The translations under genes and the position numbers were made by a program. From Enterobacter vonholyi (GTDB lineage: Bacteria > Pseudomonadota > Gammaproteobacteria > Enterobacterales > Enterobacteriaceae), in NCBI RefSeq assembly GCF_008364555.1, contig NZ_VTUC01000038.1, forward strand, positions 124,001 through 188,000: a stretch of 64,000 nucleotides of DNA, read 5' to 3'. Numbering within the stretch: position 1 is the stretch's first letter; each line of letters starts with the position of its first letter. Shown here piece after piece: positions 1-12,502 of the stretch. Below the pieces are notes generated by a model that made no database searches, was not told the origin of the DNA, and saw only the letters and a program-made list of their open reading frames with translations.

Positions 1-223
1 CGCGTTCCAGTACCATCTGCTCGCGTTGCGCAGTCAATAAACGTGTATGGTGGGCGGTGGTCACCACCGTAACTGCCGTGACAATGATGCAAATGAACAG
101 ACAGAGTGGCAGTTTCCCAAACCGCAAAAGATCGTCGCCGATCACGCCAGGCAAGGCATGGCGCTCGTTGCTTCCTAACGAATCCTTAACTTTGCTTAGG
201 GTCTCTGTCACTCTGCCGATCAT
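1..223 (-). CDS. ftsL: Cell division protein FtsL, N-terminal part (cut by window edge)
   Basis: Reading the minus strand from the ATG at 223 gives [20 protein letters not shown] and runs open to the window edge, about 74 codons of a family usually near 121. A short basic cytoplasmic stretch is followed by a hydrophobic segment (roughly residues 38-57, [15 protein letters not shown]) and the beginning of a periplasmic part. This is the bitopic FtsL architecture; FtsL works with FtsB and FtsQ in the divisome. The ATG overlaps the rsmH stop as ATGA (223-220), which implies translational coupling in the mra/dcw operon. Identity rests on sequence similarity recalled from E. coli and on position directly after rsmH. 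Confidence 0.93.
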   Translation of the reverse strand, partial: MIGRVTETLSKVKDSLGSNERHALPGVIGDDLLRFGKLPLCLFICIIVTAVTVVTTAHHTRLLTAQREQMVLER

Positions 224-1161
224 GCGTTCGTCCTCTCTGCAACACGCAGCACTGAACTACGGGCGCGTGGATTCTCTGCCACTTCTTCTTCGCCCGGCAT
301 CAACTTGCCTAATGCTCGCAACTGACGGCCACCCAGCTTCCTGAGTTGTTCTTCCGTCATCGGCAGCCCCGCTGGCACCTGTGGACCGCGGCTTTGTTCA
401 CGCATAAAGCGTTTCACAATACGGTCTTCCAGCGAATGGAAGCTGATGATGGATAACCGCCCCCCCGGGGCCAGCACGTCGAGCGAGCTTTTTAGCGCCA
501 GCTCTATTTCCTCCAGTTCACTGTTTACCCAGATGCGAACCGCCTGGAAGGTACGGGTCGCGGGATGTTTGTGCTTATCCTTCACCGGTGTCGCCGCCGC
601 GATCACTTCGGCCAACTCTTTGGTGCGGGTCATTGGCTCAATGCGATTACGCTCAACGATGGCGCGCGCGATTCGTTTGCCAAAGCGCTCTTCGCCAAAC
701 GTTTTGATGACCCATGCAATATCGGCTTCGTCAGCGGTCTGTAACCACTCAGCGGCAGACTGACCGCGCGTTGGATCCATCCGCATATCCAGCGGACCAT
801 CACGCATAAAGGAGAAACCACGTTCGGCATCATCAAGTTGGGGTGAAGAGACGCCAAGATCGAGAAGAATCCCGTCGATCTTACCCGTCAGGCCGCGCTC
901 AGCAACATAATCTGCAAGCGCAGAAAAAGGTCCATGCACGATGGAAAAGCGTGGGTCATTGATGGTCTGAGCAACCGCAATTGCCTGCGGATCGCGATCG
1001 ATTGCCAGCAGGCGGCCTTCCTCTCCGAGCTGGGAGAGAATCAAACGCGAGTGACCACCGCGACCAAACGTGCCATCAATGTAGATGCCTTCCGGACGAA
1101 TATTCAGACCGTTTACGGCCTCGTCCAGTAACACCGTTTTGTGTTTATAATTTTCCATCAT
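220..1161 (-). CDS. rsmH: 16S rRNA m4C1402 methyltransferase RsmH (MraW)
   Basis: 313 residues, the E. coli length. The SAM-binding glycine loop GTFGRGGH is at residues 30-37, and [13 protein letters not shown] closes the protein. RsmH N4-methylates C1402 of 16S rRNA in the ribosomal P site. It starts two bases after the mraZ stop and ends in a 4-base overlap with ftsL, so it is the second gene of the mraZ-rsmH-ftsL operon. Two tandem ATG codons (1161 and 1158) are possible starts; the first is used here. Nothing is unusual in the sequence. Confidence 0.98.
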   Translation of the reverse strand: MMENYKHKTVLLDEAVNGLNIRPEGIYIDGTFGRGGHSRLILSQLGEEGRLLAIDRDPQAIAVAQTINDPRFSIVHGPFSALADYVAERGLTGKIDGILLDLGVSSPQLDDAERGFSFMRDGPLDMRMDPTRGQSAAEWLQTADEADIAWVIKTFGEERFGKRIARAIVERNRIEPMTRTKELAEVIAAATPVKDKHKHPATRTFQAVRIWVNSELEEIELALKSSLDVLAPGGRLSIISFHSLEDRIVKRFMREQSRGPQVPAGLPMTEEQLRKLGGRQLRALGKLMPGEEEVAENPRARSSVLRVAERTNA

Positions 1162-1163
1162 AT

Positions 1164-1622
1164 TTATAGAGACAAGTCCTGCAGCCGTTCCGATAATGTC
1201 GCGGAATCAGACTGCTCAGCGTCGATATCTTCCTTGACCTGTTGATACCAGGTCGTTTCATCCCACAGTTCAAATTTGTTGAACTGCCCGACCAGCATCA
1301 CTTCTTTGGTCAGACCGGCATGTTGCCGTAACACAGGGGCAATCAGTAACCGCCCTGCGTTATCCATCTGACATTCACTGGCATGTCCCAATAACAGCCG
1401 CTGCACGCGGCGTTCCTGCGGGTTCATGCTCGACAGTCGCGACAGCTTTTGCTCAATAATTTCCCATTCAGGCAAGGGGTAAAGCAGCAGGCAGGGGGAG
1501 TTAATGTCAATGGTGCAAACCATTTGACCCGCAGCGTTCTCGATCAGCTGGTCGCGATATCGGGTTGGTACCGATAAACGCCCTTTGCTGTCGAGATTGA
1601 CTAACGTTGCTCCACGGAACAT
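1164..1622 (-). CDS. mraZ: Transcriptional regulator MraZ
   Basis: 152 residues beginning [15 protein letters not shown]. Two AbrB/SpoVT-like halves are visible through the DSKGR motif (residues 11-15) and the degenerate copy DNAGR (87-91). MraZ is a ring-forming DNA-binding protein that represses its own operon, the first of the dcw cluster. I chose the ATG at 1622 rather than an in-frame upstream codon at 1658 because it gives the family length and N-terminus and has a GAGGAGGG ribosome-binding site just upstream. Its own operator lies 19 bases ahead of the start. Confidence 0.97.
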   Translation of the reverse strand: MFRGATLVNLDSKGRLSVPTRYRDQLIENAAGQMVCTIDINSPCLLLYPLPEWEIIEQKLSRLSSMNPQERRVQRLLLGHASECQMDNAGRLLIAPVLRQHAGLTKEVMLVGQFNKFELWDETTWYQQVKEDIDAEQSDSATLSERLQDLSL

Positions 1623-1640
1623 GCCAGTCTCACCCCTCCT

Positions 1641-1665
1641 CACCACTTTAACCCACAAATTCCCA
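1641..1665 (-). promoter_or_regulatory. MraZ operator (TGGGN direct repeats)
   Basis: On the minus strand TGGGA, TGGGT and TGGTG occur at a 10-base period, separated by 5-base spacers. Three such TGGGN repeats downstream of Pmra are the known E. coli MraZ binding site. The third copy is imperfect. Confidence 0.8.
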
Positions 1666-1673
1666 CCTAAAGG

Positions 1674-1703
1674 AGTTTACGGAGCGAGGGAAAAGCTTGT
1701 CAA
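1674..1703 (-). promoter_or_regulatory. Pmra promoter of the dcw cluster
   Basis: A perfect minus-strand -35 TTGACA (1703-1698) is followed after 18 bases by TAAACT (1679-1674). The arrangement matches the E. coli mra promoter, and the operator and the mraZ start follow immediately downstream. Confidence 0.8.
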
Positions 1704-2194
1704 GCCAGGACTCTCCCTGTAAGGACTCGAACGCCCTCTATTTACAGAGATAAACAGTCCTGGTTAATAACTGCACAACTGGCGAGGCAAAATTAACGTT
1801 ATGAATATTTGTAAGAAAAAAACCGAATATGCACACTAGCGTTAAAGCTCACTCAATATCATCGCAGATAAATATAAAGTGTCAGTTTGCGACGCGGGCA
1901 GCATTTTATGACAGATTCTCAGGGGATAACAGCGCCAGATTCACTCTGGCACCGGGTAAGCGCGGCAGTTGCCACGTAAGCAGCTACAGGAGGAGGAAAA
2001 ACGTCTGAATATTCATCGGCCGAATAGGGTTTGTAACAAAATAATACAAAGATAGCTGTTTAAAATCGCTGAGATGTTCTTTAAAGGACAATTTAAAAGC
2101 CAAAATGAATTAAGAAAAATTGGCGATTATCATCTCACAAGAATTATCCTAATTTCTCTCCGGGAATTATCCGGACGATTTATCGCAGCAAAAT
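1704..2194. other. Intergenic mraZ-cra, no gene recognised
   Basis: About 490 bases between Pmra and the end of cra. No frame here has a plausible start with a ribosome-binding site and a recognisable product. A 64-codon plus-strand frame (2074-2268) runs into the end of cra and looks spurious. A purine-rich AGGAGGAGG near 1989-1997 has no start codon at a suitable distance. The region is AT-rich, especially from 2030 to 2170. Confidence 0.5.
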
Positions 2195-2214
2195 GGGGCA
2201 GACTTTCCCGCCCC
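2195..2214 (-). terminator. Probable cra terminator
   Basis: On the minus strand, just past the cra stop, GGGGC and GCCCC form a short stem with a nine- to ten-base loop, followed by ATTTTGC. The stem is only five base pairs and the U-run is short, so this is a weak call. Confidence 0.45.
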
Positions 2215-2221
2215 GGTCATT

Positions 2222-3229
2222 TCATTTTTGGCGGCTTAAAATTCCGCGATGATAGAGATTACGTTTGATACGCGTCAGGCCCGGCTTCGGTTTGCGCGGC
2301 TCATCCAGGCTTGCCAGCACAATCTCCAGCACGCGTTCAGCCACATCACGGTGACGCTGTGCTACCGCCAGCACCGGACACTGAAGGAAGTCGAGCAGCT
2401 CGTTATCCCCAAACGTGGCAATCGCCAGGTCAGAGGGAAGTTTACCTTCACGGCGTAAGGTTACATCCATGACACCCTGCAACAGCGCAAACGACGTGGT
2501 GAATAGCGCCTGCGGCATCGGGTGTGTCTCTAGCCATTTTTCGAACAGCTGCGCTGCGGCTTCACGTTCGTAACTGTTGGCATAGAGATAGTTAACCTCG
2601 CGCGGATCGTCTTTCCACGCGGTTCTGAACCCCTGCTCACGCAGGAAGCTAACGGAAAGCTCGGGCAGCGCGCCAAGATACAGCACAGTTTCTGCAGGAA
2701 AAGTTCGCAGCTCTGCGGCCAGCATTTCTGCATCATCCTGATCCGCACCCACGACGCTGGTGAAATGCTCGCGATCGAGCGCGCGATCCAGCGCAACGAT
2801 TGGGAACGGGTCGTTCGCCCAGCGCTGGTAGAACGGATGTTCTGGCGGTAGGGAGGTCGAAACAATAATGGCATCCACCTGGCGCTGGAGAAGATGTTCA
2901 ATGCAGCGCATCTCGTTGTCGGGCTGATCTTCAGAGCAGGCAATCAGCAGTTGATAGCCGCGCTGGCGCGCCTGACGTTCGAGATAGTTGGCGATACGGG
3001 TATAGCTGGTATTTTCCAGGTCAGGGATCACCAGACCAATAGAGCGGGTACGCCCGGCACGCAGACCGGCTGCGACAGCATTCGGATGGTAGTTATGCTC
3101 ACGACCCACCGCCATAACTTTTTCAACGGTCTTGTCGCTGACACGGTACTGCTTTGCTTTACCGTTAATCACATAGCTGGCCGTTGTTCGTGACACGCCG
3201 GCTAGCCGGGCGATTTCATCCAGTTTCAC
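2222..3229 (-). CDS. cra: Catabolite repressor/activator Cra (FruR)
   Basis: 335 residues, LacI family. A helix-turn-helix starts at residue 4 ([20 protein letters not shown]), followed by the hinge and a periplasmic-binding-protein-like effector domain. Almost every residue matches E. coli Cra (334 residues); the C-terminus ends SRQK. Cra senses fructose 1-phosphate and related sugar phosphates, activating gluconeogenic genes and repressing glycolytic ones. It is a single-gene unit between ilvIH and mraZ. The short FruL leader peptide reported upstream of cra in E. coli was not found here. A TTGACA lies about 30 bases before the start on the same strand, but no matching -10 is evident. Confidence 0.98.
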   Translation of the reverse strand: MKLDEIARLAGVSRTTASYVINGKAKQYRVSDKTVEKVMAVGREHNYHPNAVAAGLRAGRTRSIGLVIPDLENTSYTRIANYLERQARQRGYQLLIACSEDQPDNEMRCIEHLLQRQVDAIIVSTSLPPEHPFYQRWANDPFPIVALDRALDREHFTSVVGADQDDAEMLAAELRTFPAETVLYLGALPELSVSFLREQGFRTAWKDDPREVNYLYANSYEREAAAQLFEKWLETHPMPQALFTTSFALLQGVMDVTLRREGKLPSDLAIATFGDNELLDFLQCPVLAVAQRHRDVAERVLEIVLASLDEPRKPKPGLTRIKRNLYHRGILSRQK

Positions 3230-3300
3230 AATTGCCCCTTAAAAAAAGAAAAGAATCCATGGCCCTGTCAAGGTTATGGTTAAATCTTTTAACATCTAAA

Positions 3301-3337
3301 CGCAGAAAAGCCTTCGCGGCAACCGCTTTTATCTGCG
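3301..3337 (-). repeat. Hairpin in the ilvH-cra intergenic region
   Basis: On the minus strand, CGCAGATAAAAGC is followed after about 13 bases by GCTTTTCTGCG. The arms are complementary except for two extra bases (TA) in the left arm. It lies between the ilvIH terminator and the cra start. There is no clear U-run, so terminator function is uncertain; it may be part of the cra leader. Confidence 0.5.
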
Positions 3338-3354
3338 TTGTCGGCTGATTACGC

Positions 3355-3383
3355 AAAAAAAAGCCCGGCTTTGGTGACCGGGC
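3355..3383 (-). terminator. ilvIH intrinsic terminator
   Basis: On the minus strand GCCCGG and CCGGGC form a stem around a nine-base loop, followed by eight T residues (3362-3355). It begins 26 bases after the ilvH stop. Confidence 0.85.
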
Positions 3384-3408
3384 AGAAAGAGGCGAACCTT
3401 TTTGATAA

Positions 3409-3900
3409 CTAACGCATGATTTTCTCGCCGCGTGACAGACCCACTACACCCGATCTCGCGACCTCGACAATTTTTGCAACATCCCGCACGGACGCGAGAA
3501 AAGCATCCAGCTTGTCGCTTGTCCCGACCAGCTGAACCGTATAAAGAGAAGGCGTGACGTCGATAATTTGTCCGCGGAAAATATCCGCATTGCGTTTAAC
3601 TTCTTCACGCCCGTAGCCGCTGGCCTGGATTTTCACCAGCATGACCTCACGTTCAACGTAGGCCCCCTGCCCCAGCTCGCTCACGCGCAGCACATCAACC
3701 AGCTTATGCAGCTGTTTTTCAATTTGCTCAAGCACTTTCGCATCGCCGACGGTTTGGATCGTCATGCGCGACAGCGTTGGGTCTTCCGTCGGGGCAACGG
3801 TCAGGCTTTCAATGTTATAGCCGCGCTGCGCAAAAAGGCCAATGACGCGCGACAGTGCGCCAGACTCATTTTCCAGTAAAACCGATAATATCCGGCGCAT
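3409..3900 (-). CDS. ilvH: Acetolactate synthase isozyme III, small regulatory subunit
   Basis: 163 residues, the E. coli length. The N-terminal ACT domain ([20 protein letters not shown], residues 2-21 onward) binds valine for feedback inhibition, followed by the conserved C-terminal half. It partners with IlvI to condense two pyruvates to acetolactate, or pyruvate and 2-oxobutyrate to acetohydroxybutyrate. The ATG follows the ilvI stop by one base, so the two subunits are translationally linked. An intrinsic terminator follows. Confidence 0.98.
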   Translation of the reverse strand: MRRILSVLLENESGALSRVIGLFAQRGYNIESLTVAPTEDPTLSRMTIQTVGDAKVLEQIEKQLHKLVDVLRVSELGQGAYVEREVMLVKIQASGYGREEVKRNADIFRGQIIDVTPSLYTVQLVGTSDKLDAFLASVRDVAKIVEVARSGVVGLSRGEKIMR

Positions 3901-3901
3901 A

Positions 3902-5626
3902 TCAGGTTCTCTCCGTTTTGCTTAACCACATTTCATCCATACCACCTCCACGAATATGCATCGGATAAACGTGCTCGGTCCCATCAACAATCACATCCAT
4001 AAAGACGAGGCGGTTGTTTTTAACGTGCTCAAGCGCTTGCGCGAGCTTTGTTTCCAGATCTGCCGGATCGGTCACCCGCATGCCAACATGGCCGTAAGCT
4101 TCAGCAAGGCGAACAAAATCTGGCAGCGATTTCATGTAGGATTGAGAGTGACGGCCAGAGTAGATCATATCCTGCCACTGCTTCACCATACCGAGATACC
4201 CGTTATTCAGGTTTAGCACCAGTACCGGCAATTCATATTGCAGCGCAGTAGACAGCTCCTGAATGTTCATCTGAATACTGCCGTCCCCCGTTACGCAGAC
4301 GACGGTTTCATTCGGCAGCGCCAGCTTCACGCCCAACGCGGCAGGCAGACCAAAGCCCATTGTTCCTAAACCACCGGAGTTGATCCAGTGTCGCGGCTTA
4401 TCAAACGGGTAATACAGGGCGGCAAACATCTGATGCTGCCCCACATCTGAGGTTACGTACGCCTCACCTTTCGTCAGTCGCCACACCGCTTCAATGACCG
4501 CCTGCGGCTTAATATTTTCACTTTGCGTGTCATATTTCAGGCACTGACGCGCGCGCCACTGTTCAATCTGCTGCCACCAGTCGCGGATCTCATCCAGCGG
4601 CTGGGTTGCACTCTCATGGGCCAGCAGATCCAGCATTTGCTCCAGAACCTGCCGGGCATCACCGACGATAGGCACATCAGCCGATACCGTTTTTGAAATT
4701 GACGTTGGATCGATATCAATATGCAGTACGGTGGCGTTAGGGCAGTACTTCGCCAGGTTATTGGTGGTGCGATCGTCAAACCGCACGCCGACGGCAAAAA
4801 TCACATCGGAATGGTGCATCGTCATGTTGGCTTCATAGGTACCGTGCATGCCCAGCATACCCAGCGCCTGACGATGGGTTGCGGGGAACGCCCCCAGCCC
4901 CATCAGCGACGATGCAACGGGAAGGTTGAGTTTTTCAATCAGTTCACGAAGCTGGACTTCACAGGCAGCGTTGATCGCCCCGCCACCGACATAGACCACC
5001 GGTTTTTTGGCTGCCAGAAGCGTTTGCAACGCTCGCTTGATCTGACCTTTGTGCCCCTGCGTTGTGGGGTTATAAGAGCGCATGCTGACAGCTTCCGGCC
5101 AGACATAAGGCAGCTTGTTTGCCGGGTTGAGGATATCTTTAGGCAGATCGACCACCACTGGTCCCGGGCGTCCGCTCGCCGCCAGCCAGAAAGCTTTCTT
5201 CAGTACGCCAGGAATGTCTTCCGTTTGCTTGACCAGGAAGCTGTGCTTCACAACGGGACGCGAAATCCCGACCATGTCGCACTCCTGAAACGCATCGTAA
5301 CCGATCAGTGAGGTTGCTACCTGCCCGGAGAGGATCACCAGCGGGATAGAGTCCATATACGCTGTCGCAATGCCGGTAATGGCGTTTGTCGCGCCGGGGC
5401 CGGAAGTGACTAACACCACGCCCACTTCACCCGTAGCCCGCGCCAGACCGTCAGCCATGTGTACCGCCGCCTGCTCGTGACGTACCAGAACATGGTCAAT
5501 GCCCCCTACCGTGTGCAGCGCATCATAAATATCGAGAACTGCACCACCAGGGTAGCCGAACACTTGCTTTACGCCCTGATCGATCAGTGACCGAACGACC
5601 ATTTCCGCGCCAGACAACATCTCCAT
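3902..5626 (-). CDS. ilvI: Acetolactate synthase isozyme III, large catalytic subunit
   Basis: 574 residues. The ThDP-activating glutamate sits in RHEQ (E51), and the ThDP/Mg2+ motif begins GDGS at 447-450 and ends LNN near 475. Three thiamine-enzyme domains (pyrimidine-binding, central, pyrophosphate-binding) are complete. This is the valine-sensitive isozyme III, first committed step of valine, leucine and isoleucine synthesis. An in-frame GAGG-type ribosome-binding site (CTGGAGGCAAACC) precedes the ATG. The operon is known in E. coli to be activated by Lrp from a long AT-rich upstream region, which is also present here. Confidence 0.98.
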   Translation of the reverse strand: MEMLSGAEMVVRSLIDQGVKQVFGYPGGAVLDIYDALHTVGGIDHVLVRHEQAAVHMADGLARATGEVGVVLVTSGPGATNAITGIATAYMDSIPLVILSGQVATSLIGYDAFQECDMVGISRPVVKHSFLVKQTEDIPGVLKKAFWLAASGRPGPVVVDLPKDILNPANKLPYVWPEAVSMRSYNPTTQGHKGQIKRALQTLLAAKKPVVYVGGGAINAACEVQLRELIEKLNLPVASSLMGLGAFPATHRQALGMLGMHGTYEANMTMHHSDVIFAVGVRFDDRTTNNLAKYCPNATVLHIDIDPTSISKTVSADVPIVGDARQVLEQMLDLLAHESATQPLDEIRDWWQQIEQWRARQCLKYDTQSENIKPQAVIEAVWRLTKGEAYVTSDVGQHQMFAALYYPFDKPRHWINSGGLGTMGFGLPAALGVKLALPNETVVCVTGDGSIQMNIQELSTALQYELPVLVLNLNNGYLGMVKQWQDMIYSGRHSQSYMKSLPDFVRLAEAYGHVGMRVTDPADLETKLAQALEHVKNNRLVFMDVIVDGTEHVYPMHIRGGGMDEMWLSKTERT

Positions 5627-5952
5627 GGTTTGCCTCCAGGCATATTGTTATAGACGGAATGCCGAATTCATTTCCGCACCGTCTTACGATTGGGAGAAAC
5701 CAATCTTATATTTTGCAGAGTGTTCTTTACCTTAACCGCTCGTTATGAGGCAGGCAATTAGCAAACCCGGAGAGATAAACGGTGCGTAAAGCAGAAAAAG
5801 CAGCTGTTAGCAGAGGATATGGTTAATTCCTCTGGGAATAGAGGATGGGGTGATAAATCATCACTGAAAAGCGCGGCAATGCAGGAAATCATCTATTTTT
5901 GCGAGCCGGAGAGCAGCTCCAAAAAAAGAACAACAGAACAAAATATCAATTA
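5627..5952 (-). promoter_or_regulatory. ilvIH upstream control region
   Basis: About 325 non-coding bases between ilvI and the leuO terminator. In E. coli this interval holds the ilvIH promoter and several Lrp sites. I cannot place individual Lrp sites by eye because the consensus is loose. A perfect 6+6 inverted repeat, GATTGG-GAGAAA-CCAATC, lies at 5688-5705. A short AT-rich stretch (5700-5730) may contain the -10. Confidence 0.45.
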
Positions 5953-5955
5953 TCT

Positions 5956-6000
5956 AAAAAAAACCAGGATAAATCACACAATCCGATGCGATTTATCCTG
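5956..6000 (-). terminator. leuO intrinsic terminator
   Basis: On the minus strand CAGGATAAATC and GATTTATCCTG form a perfect 11-bp stem with a 14-base loop, followed by a run of eight T (5963-5956). It starts just after the leuO stop. Confidence 0.85.
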
Positions 6001-6007
6001 ATGCGTT

Positions 6008-6970
6008 TTACCGGCGGCAGATGCCCACCAGCAACTCTTCCATCCACTGATGTCCTTTATCTCGCCCCGCCGCTTCATGCCAGGAAAGATAACAGGTACG
6101 GCTATTTAGCTTGAGTGGCAGAGGCAAAATTTGCAGATTTAAAGGGTCAGAAAACTCTTCTGCCAGCCAGCGCGGCGCAATCGCCACCAGCTGGGTCTGG
6201 GACACCACGTTTAATACGCTGACCATCGCCATGCCCTGATAAGCCACGCTCGCCTGTTTATCCGCAGTGTCATACCACGGCAGGCTAAAAGAAGCATACC
6301 TGTCGAGTGCAACAACGGCATGCTGCTCGTTATAAACATCGTTTTCTCGCATCGGAGAATTCAGACGTGGGTGTTTTTTGCTGGCGACCAGAACCATTTC
6401 ATCTTTAAACAGCGGCACACAGGAAAATTCCGGGCGACGGAACTCTTCATACCCCAGAACAAATTCGATCTCCTGATAGCGTAACTGATGTTCCGTGTTT
6501 TGATTCAAGGATGATTTAAAAACAAGATTGATATTTGGTGCGATTTCTTCAACTTTATTATAAATAATTGACGTTAAATAATTATCTAATGGGCTACAGA
6601 CACAAAGATGGAATACGCGCTCGCTGCTTAAGGGTTCAAACCCCGATCCTGGCAGCTCATTTTGGACCAGTTGCAACGCCTGACGAATGGAGCCGAATAG
6701 CTGGAATGCGCGCGCCGTAGGCTGGATCCCCCTCCCGTAGCGAACAAATAATTCGTCGTTAAACATGAGCTTAAGCCTGGCAACGGCATTACTCACAGCA
6801 GGTTGTGACATCCCCAACGATTGGGCTGCACGGGTGATATTCTGTTCCTGCATGACCGCATCAAAAACCGTCAGAAGATTAAGATCCACCGTGCGTAACT
6901 GCGGTTTAATCCCATCAGCAACTTGAGGTTTTTTAATATTATTTTCTGGCACTTCTGACTCCACTGTCAC
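6008..6970 (-). CDS. leuO: LysR-type regulator LeuO
   Basis: 320 residues from the chosen GTG. A LysR winged helix-turn-helix lies near residues 32-90 ([20 protein letters not shown], then [13 protein letters not shown]), followed by the effector domain to [14 protein letters not shown]. LeuO antagonises H-NS silencing and controls many stress and virulence loci. Start choice: a TTG six codons upstream (6988) keeps the frame, but AAAGGAG falls inside that extension exactly six bases before the GTG at 6970. The resulting N-terminus VTVESEVPE resembles the E. coli MTVELKMPE form. It is divergent from leuABCD, with an AT-rich gap between them. Confidence 0.96.
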   Translation of the reverse strand: MTVESEVPENNIKKPQVADGIKPQLRTVDLNLLTVFDAVMQEQNITRAAQSLGMSQPAVSNAVARLKLMFNDELFVRYGRGIQPTARAFQLFGSIRQALQLVQNELPGSGFEPLSSERVFHLCVCSPLDNYLTSIIYNKVEEIAPNINLVFKSSLNQNTEHQLRYQEIEFVLGYEEFRRPEFSCVPLFKDEMVLVASKKHPRLNSPMRENDVYNEQHAVVALDRYASFSLPWYDTADKQASVAYQGMAMVSVLNVVSQTQLVAIAPRWLAEEFSDPLNLQILPLPLKLNSRTCYLSWHEAAGRDKGHQWMEELLVGICRR

Positions 6971-7493
6971 GCTACACTCCTTTGCCAACGCACGATAATA
7001 ACCTTAAAGGTGCATTATCATGCAAATACGATCAGCGAAAGAGAATTATTTAAAATTCAGAATATATAAAGACTTTATATTAACAAACATTAATCAGCGA
7101 AAATGATATGTTTGACTTCAGGAACTGAATGAAACCATAAACCAAACAAATATACAATTGCCGACAGGTTAATGATGACTTAAGTATGATTAAACTATTA
7201 TTGCTATCACCCTACAGTTAGTTAACAATCTGTTATCTCAGCTCGTTTTTCAGTGTTCTGGAATAGATCCACTTCATTTATAACTTTATGATATTAAAAA
7301 TCTTTAAGCTCTAAGCATCCTCTTCAACACATTTCACTCATTTTTAAAAAAATTAATTTATTTGTTTCTGCAACTCTTTTCTTAAGTCCAAAATTAGACA
7401 ATTAGTCGGTTCGAAAAAGCTAAAACCAGCACAATTAGCTAAAGTGAATAGCCTATTGATTCAGTCTGTCGGGCCCGTTTTCATCATCAGGGG
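6971..7493. promoter_or_regulatory. AT-rich leuO-leuL intergenic region
   Basis: About 520 bases of strongly AT-rich DNA between divergent leuO and leuL. It contains no credible reading frame. In E. coli the same interval contains the leuO promoter and H-NS/LeuO nucleation sequences; the base composition here suggests the same role. I cannot place exact sites by eye. Confidence 0.5.
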
Positions 7494-7522
7494 TTGACAT
7501 GAACAGCCGTATCCAGTACCAC
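7494..7522 (+). promoter_or_regulatory. leuLABCD promoter
   Basis: A perfect -35 TTGACA (7494-7499) is followed after 17 bases by a poor -10 TACCAC (7517-7522), in the position of the E. coli leu -10. The leuL start follows about 30 bases later. Confidence 0.65.
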
Positions 7523-7555
7523 TAAAAGTATATTGAATTTAACGGAGCACGATTC

Positions 7556-7642
7556 ATGACACGCACCATTCGTTTCACCGGTCTACTACTACTAAACGCA
7601 TCCACTGTGCGCGGTAGACTGGCGGGCGAAATTCAGCGTTGA
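7556..7642 (+). CDS. leuL: leu operon leader peptide
   Basis: A 28-residue peptide, MTRTIRFTGLLLLNASTVRG followed by RLAGEIQR. It carries four consecutive leucine codons, all the rare CTA, which is the leucine-sensing signature of this attenuator. A GGAG ribosome-binding site lies about ten bases upstream. Ribosome stalling at the CTA run when charged tRNA-Leu is scarce allows antitermination before leuA. It is similar in length and sequence to E. coli LeuL. Confidence 0.95.
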   Translation: MTRTIRFTGLLLLNASTVRGRLAGEIQR

Positions 7643-7665
7643 ATCGTCACCAGTAAGACTAAAAA

Positions 7666-7690
7666 CCCGCGCCACTGCGCGGGTTTTTTT
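7666..7690 (+). terminator. leu attenuator terminator
   Basis: CCCGCGC and GCGCGGG form a 7-bp GC stem with the loop CACT, followed by seven T. It lies between leuL and leuA, in the usual attenuator position. Confidence 0.92.
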
Positions 7691-7733
7691 ATGCTCGTAG
7701 CAAGGCGCCCTAAGACTGACAAGGACCAAACCC

Positions 7734-10396
<2,663 letters not shown>

Positions 10397-10398
10397 TC

Positions 10399-11799
10399 AT
10401 GGCTAAAACGTTATATGAAAAGTTGTTTGATGCGCACGTTGTTTACGAGGCACCAAACGAAACCCCGCTGCTGTACATTGACCGTCATCTGGTACACGAA
10501 GTGACCTCTCCTCAGGCATTTGACGGCCTGCGCGCGCACAAGCGTCCGGTACGTCAGCCGGGTAAAACCTTCGCGACGATGGATCACAACGTTTCCACCC
10601 AGACCAAAGACATTAATGCCTCGGGTGAGATGGCGCGTATCCAGATGCAGGAGCTGATTAAGAACTGTAAAGAATTTGGCGTTGAGCTGTACGACCTGAA
10701 CCATCCTTATCAGGGCATCGTCCACGTGATGGGGCCTGAGCAAGGGATCACCCTGCCGGGCATGACCATCGTCTGCGGTGACTCCCATACCGCGACACAC
10801 GGCGCGTTTGGCGCTCTGGCGTTCGGGATTGGCACTTCTGAGGTTGAACACGTTCTGGCGACGCAGACCCTGAAGCAGGGCCGTGCCAAAACGATGAAGA
10901 TTGAAGTGAAGGGCAAAGCGGCACCTGGCATTACCGCGAAAGATATCGTGCTGGCGATTATCGGTAAAACCGGCAGCGCAGGCGGTACAGGCCACGTCGT
11001 TGAGTTCTGCGGAGACGCTATCCAGGCGCTGAGCATGGAGGGCCGCATGACCCTGTGCAATATGGCCATTGAGATGGGCGCCAAAGCCGGTCTGGTCGCG
11101 CCAGATGAAACGACCTTCAACTATGTGAAGGGCCGTCTGCACGCGCCGAAAGGTCAGGATTTTGACGACGCGGTAGCATACTGGAAAACCCTGAAAACCG
11201 ACGATGGGGCGACGTTTGATACCGTTGTCACGCTGCAGGCAGAAGAGATTGCGCCGCAGGTGACCTGGGGGACCAACCCGGGTCAGGTGATTTCCGTCAA
11301 CGACTCCATTCCAGATCCTGCTTCCTTTGCCGATCCGGTAGAGCGCGCCAGTGCGGAAAAAGCGCTGGCCTATATGGGGCTGAAGCCCGGCGTGCCGTTG
11401 ACCGACGTGACCATTGATAAAGTCTTTATCGGTTCTTGCACTAACTCCCGTATCGAAGATTTGCGCGCGGCGGCAGAGATTGCCAAAGGCCGTAAAGTCG
11501 CGCCGGGCGTGCAGGCGCTGGTGGTTCCAGGCTCTGGTCCGGTGAAAGCCCAGGCGGAAGCCGAAGGTCTGGATAAGATCTTTATCGAAGCGGGCTTCGA
11601 GTGGCGCCTGCCTGGCTGCTCGATGTGTCTGGCCATGAATAACGATCGCCTGAATCCGGGTGAGCGCTGCGCCTCCACCAGCAACCGTAACTTTGAAGGC
11701 CGTCAGGGCCGCGGTGGGCGTACCCATCTGGTCAGCCCGGCAATGGCCGCCGCTGCGGCAGTCACCGGCCATTTCGCCGATATTCGCAGCCTGAAATAA
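10399..11799 (+). CDS. leuC: 3-isopropylmalate dehydratase, large subunit
   Basis: 466 residues, aconitase family. The three cysteine ligands of the 4Fe-4S cluster are at C347 (GSCTNSR), C407 and C410 (GCSMC). With LeuD it isomerises 2-isopropylmalate to 3-isopropylmalate. It starts two bases after leuB, and a GGAGACA ribosome-binding site for leuD follows its stop. Confidence 0.98.
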   Translation: MAKTLYEKLFDAHVVYEAPNETPLLYIDRHLVHEVTSPQAFDGLRAHKRPVRQPGKTFATMDHNVSTQTKDINASGEMARIQMQELIKNCKEFGVELYDLNHPYQGIVHVMGPEQGITLPGMTIVCGDSHTATHGAFGALAFGIGTSEVEHVLATQTLKQGRAKTMKIEVKGKAAPGITAKDIVLAIIGKTGSAGGTGHVVEFCGDAIQALSMEGRMTLCNMAIEMGAKAGLVAPDETTFNYVKGRLHAPKGQDFDDAVAYWKTLKTDDGATFDTVVTLQAEEIAPQVTWGTNPGQVISVNDSIPDPASFADPVERASAEKALAYMGLKPGVPLTDVTIDKVFIGSCTNSRIEDLRAAAEIAKGRKVAPGVQALVVPGSGPVKAQAEAEGLDKIFIEAGFEWRLPGCSMCLAMNNDRLNPGERCASTSNRNFEGRQGRGGRTHLVSPAMAAAAAVTGHFADIRSLK

Positions 11800-11809
11800 G
11801 GAGACAATC

Positions 11810-12415
11810 ATGGCAGAGAAATTTACCCAACATACGGGCCGGGTTGTCCCGCTGGACGCCGCTAACGTCGATACTGACGCTATTATTCCCAAACAGTTTC
11901 TGCAGAAGGTGACGCGTACCGGCTTTGGCGCGCACCTGTTCAACGACTGGCGTTTCCTGGACGACAAAGGCGAAGTGCCTAATCCGGAATTCGTTCTGAA
12001 CTTCCCGGAGTACAAAGGCGCCTCCATTTTACTGGCCCGAGAAAACTTTGGCTGCGGCTCATCCCGCGAACACGCTCCGTGGGCGCTCACCGATTACGGC
12101 TTCAAAGTGGTCATCGCCCCAAGCTTCGCGGATATTTTTTACGGTAACAGCTTCAACAACCAGCTGCTGCCCGTCACGCTGAGCGATGAACAGATCGATG
12201 AGTTGTTCGCGCTGGTTAAGGCGAATCTGGGTATTTCGTTTGAAGTGGATCTGGAAGCGGAAGTGGTGAAAGCCGGGGATAAAACCTACAGCTTCAGCAT
12301 TGATGCGTTCCGCCGTCACTGCATGCTGAACGGTCTGGACAGCATAGGTTTAACTCTCCAGCACGAAGCGGCGATTGCCACTTACGAAAACAAACAACCT
12401 GCATTTATGAAGTAA
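11810..12415 (+). CDS. leuD: 3-isopropylmalate dehydratase, small subunit
   Basis: 201 residues, the swivelling aconitase C-terminal-like domain. The substrate-specificity loop region [15 protein letters not shown] is intact. It forms the LeuCD heterodimer. It is the last gene of leuLABCD and is followed by a strong intrinsic terminator. Confidence 0.98.
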   Translation: MAEKFTQHTGRVVPLDAANVDTDAIIPKQFLQKVTRTGFGAHLFNDWRFLDDKGEVPNPEFVLNFPEYKGASILLARENFGCGSSREHAPWALTDYGFKVVIAPSFADIFYGNSFNNQLLPVTLSDEQIDELFALVKANLGISFEVDLEAEVVKAGDKTYSFSIDAFRRHCMLNGLDSIGLTLQHEAAIATYENKQPAFMK

Positions 12416-12421
12416 TCCTCC

Positions 12422-12452
12422 GGCCTGCAGTGCACTCTGCAGGCCGCGTTTT
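12422..12452 (+). terminator. leuABCD terminator
   Basis: GGCCTGCAG and CTGCAGGCC form a perfect 9-bp stem with the loop TGCACT, then GCGTTTTAT. It lies seven bases after the leuD stop. Confidence 0.85.
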
Positions 12453-12502
12453 ATCCCGATACCCGCCCTCCTTCTGTAAATATTCCCAAACCCAGCCAAT
12501 AA

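Noticed and set aside
1741-1762. Possible LexA box near Pmra (ACAG and CTGT-like halves)
   Set aside because: The halves do not have CTG-N10-CAG spacing or orientation, unlike the good box at 26913-26928.
2074-2268. A 64-codon plus-strand frame downstream of cra
   Set aside because: It runs into the 3' end of cra, includes the probable cra terminator, and has no convincing ribosome-binding site or similarity.
10411-12090. A 559-codon open frame opposite leuC and leuD
   Set aside because: Same reason: it crosses the leuC-leuD junction on the other strand, with no ribosome-binding site and no recognisable domain.
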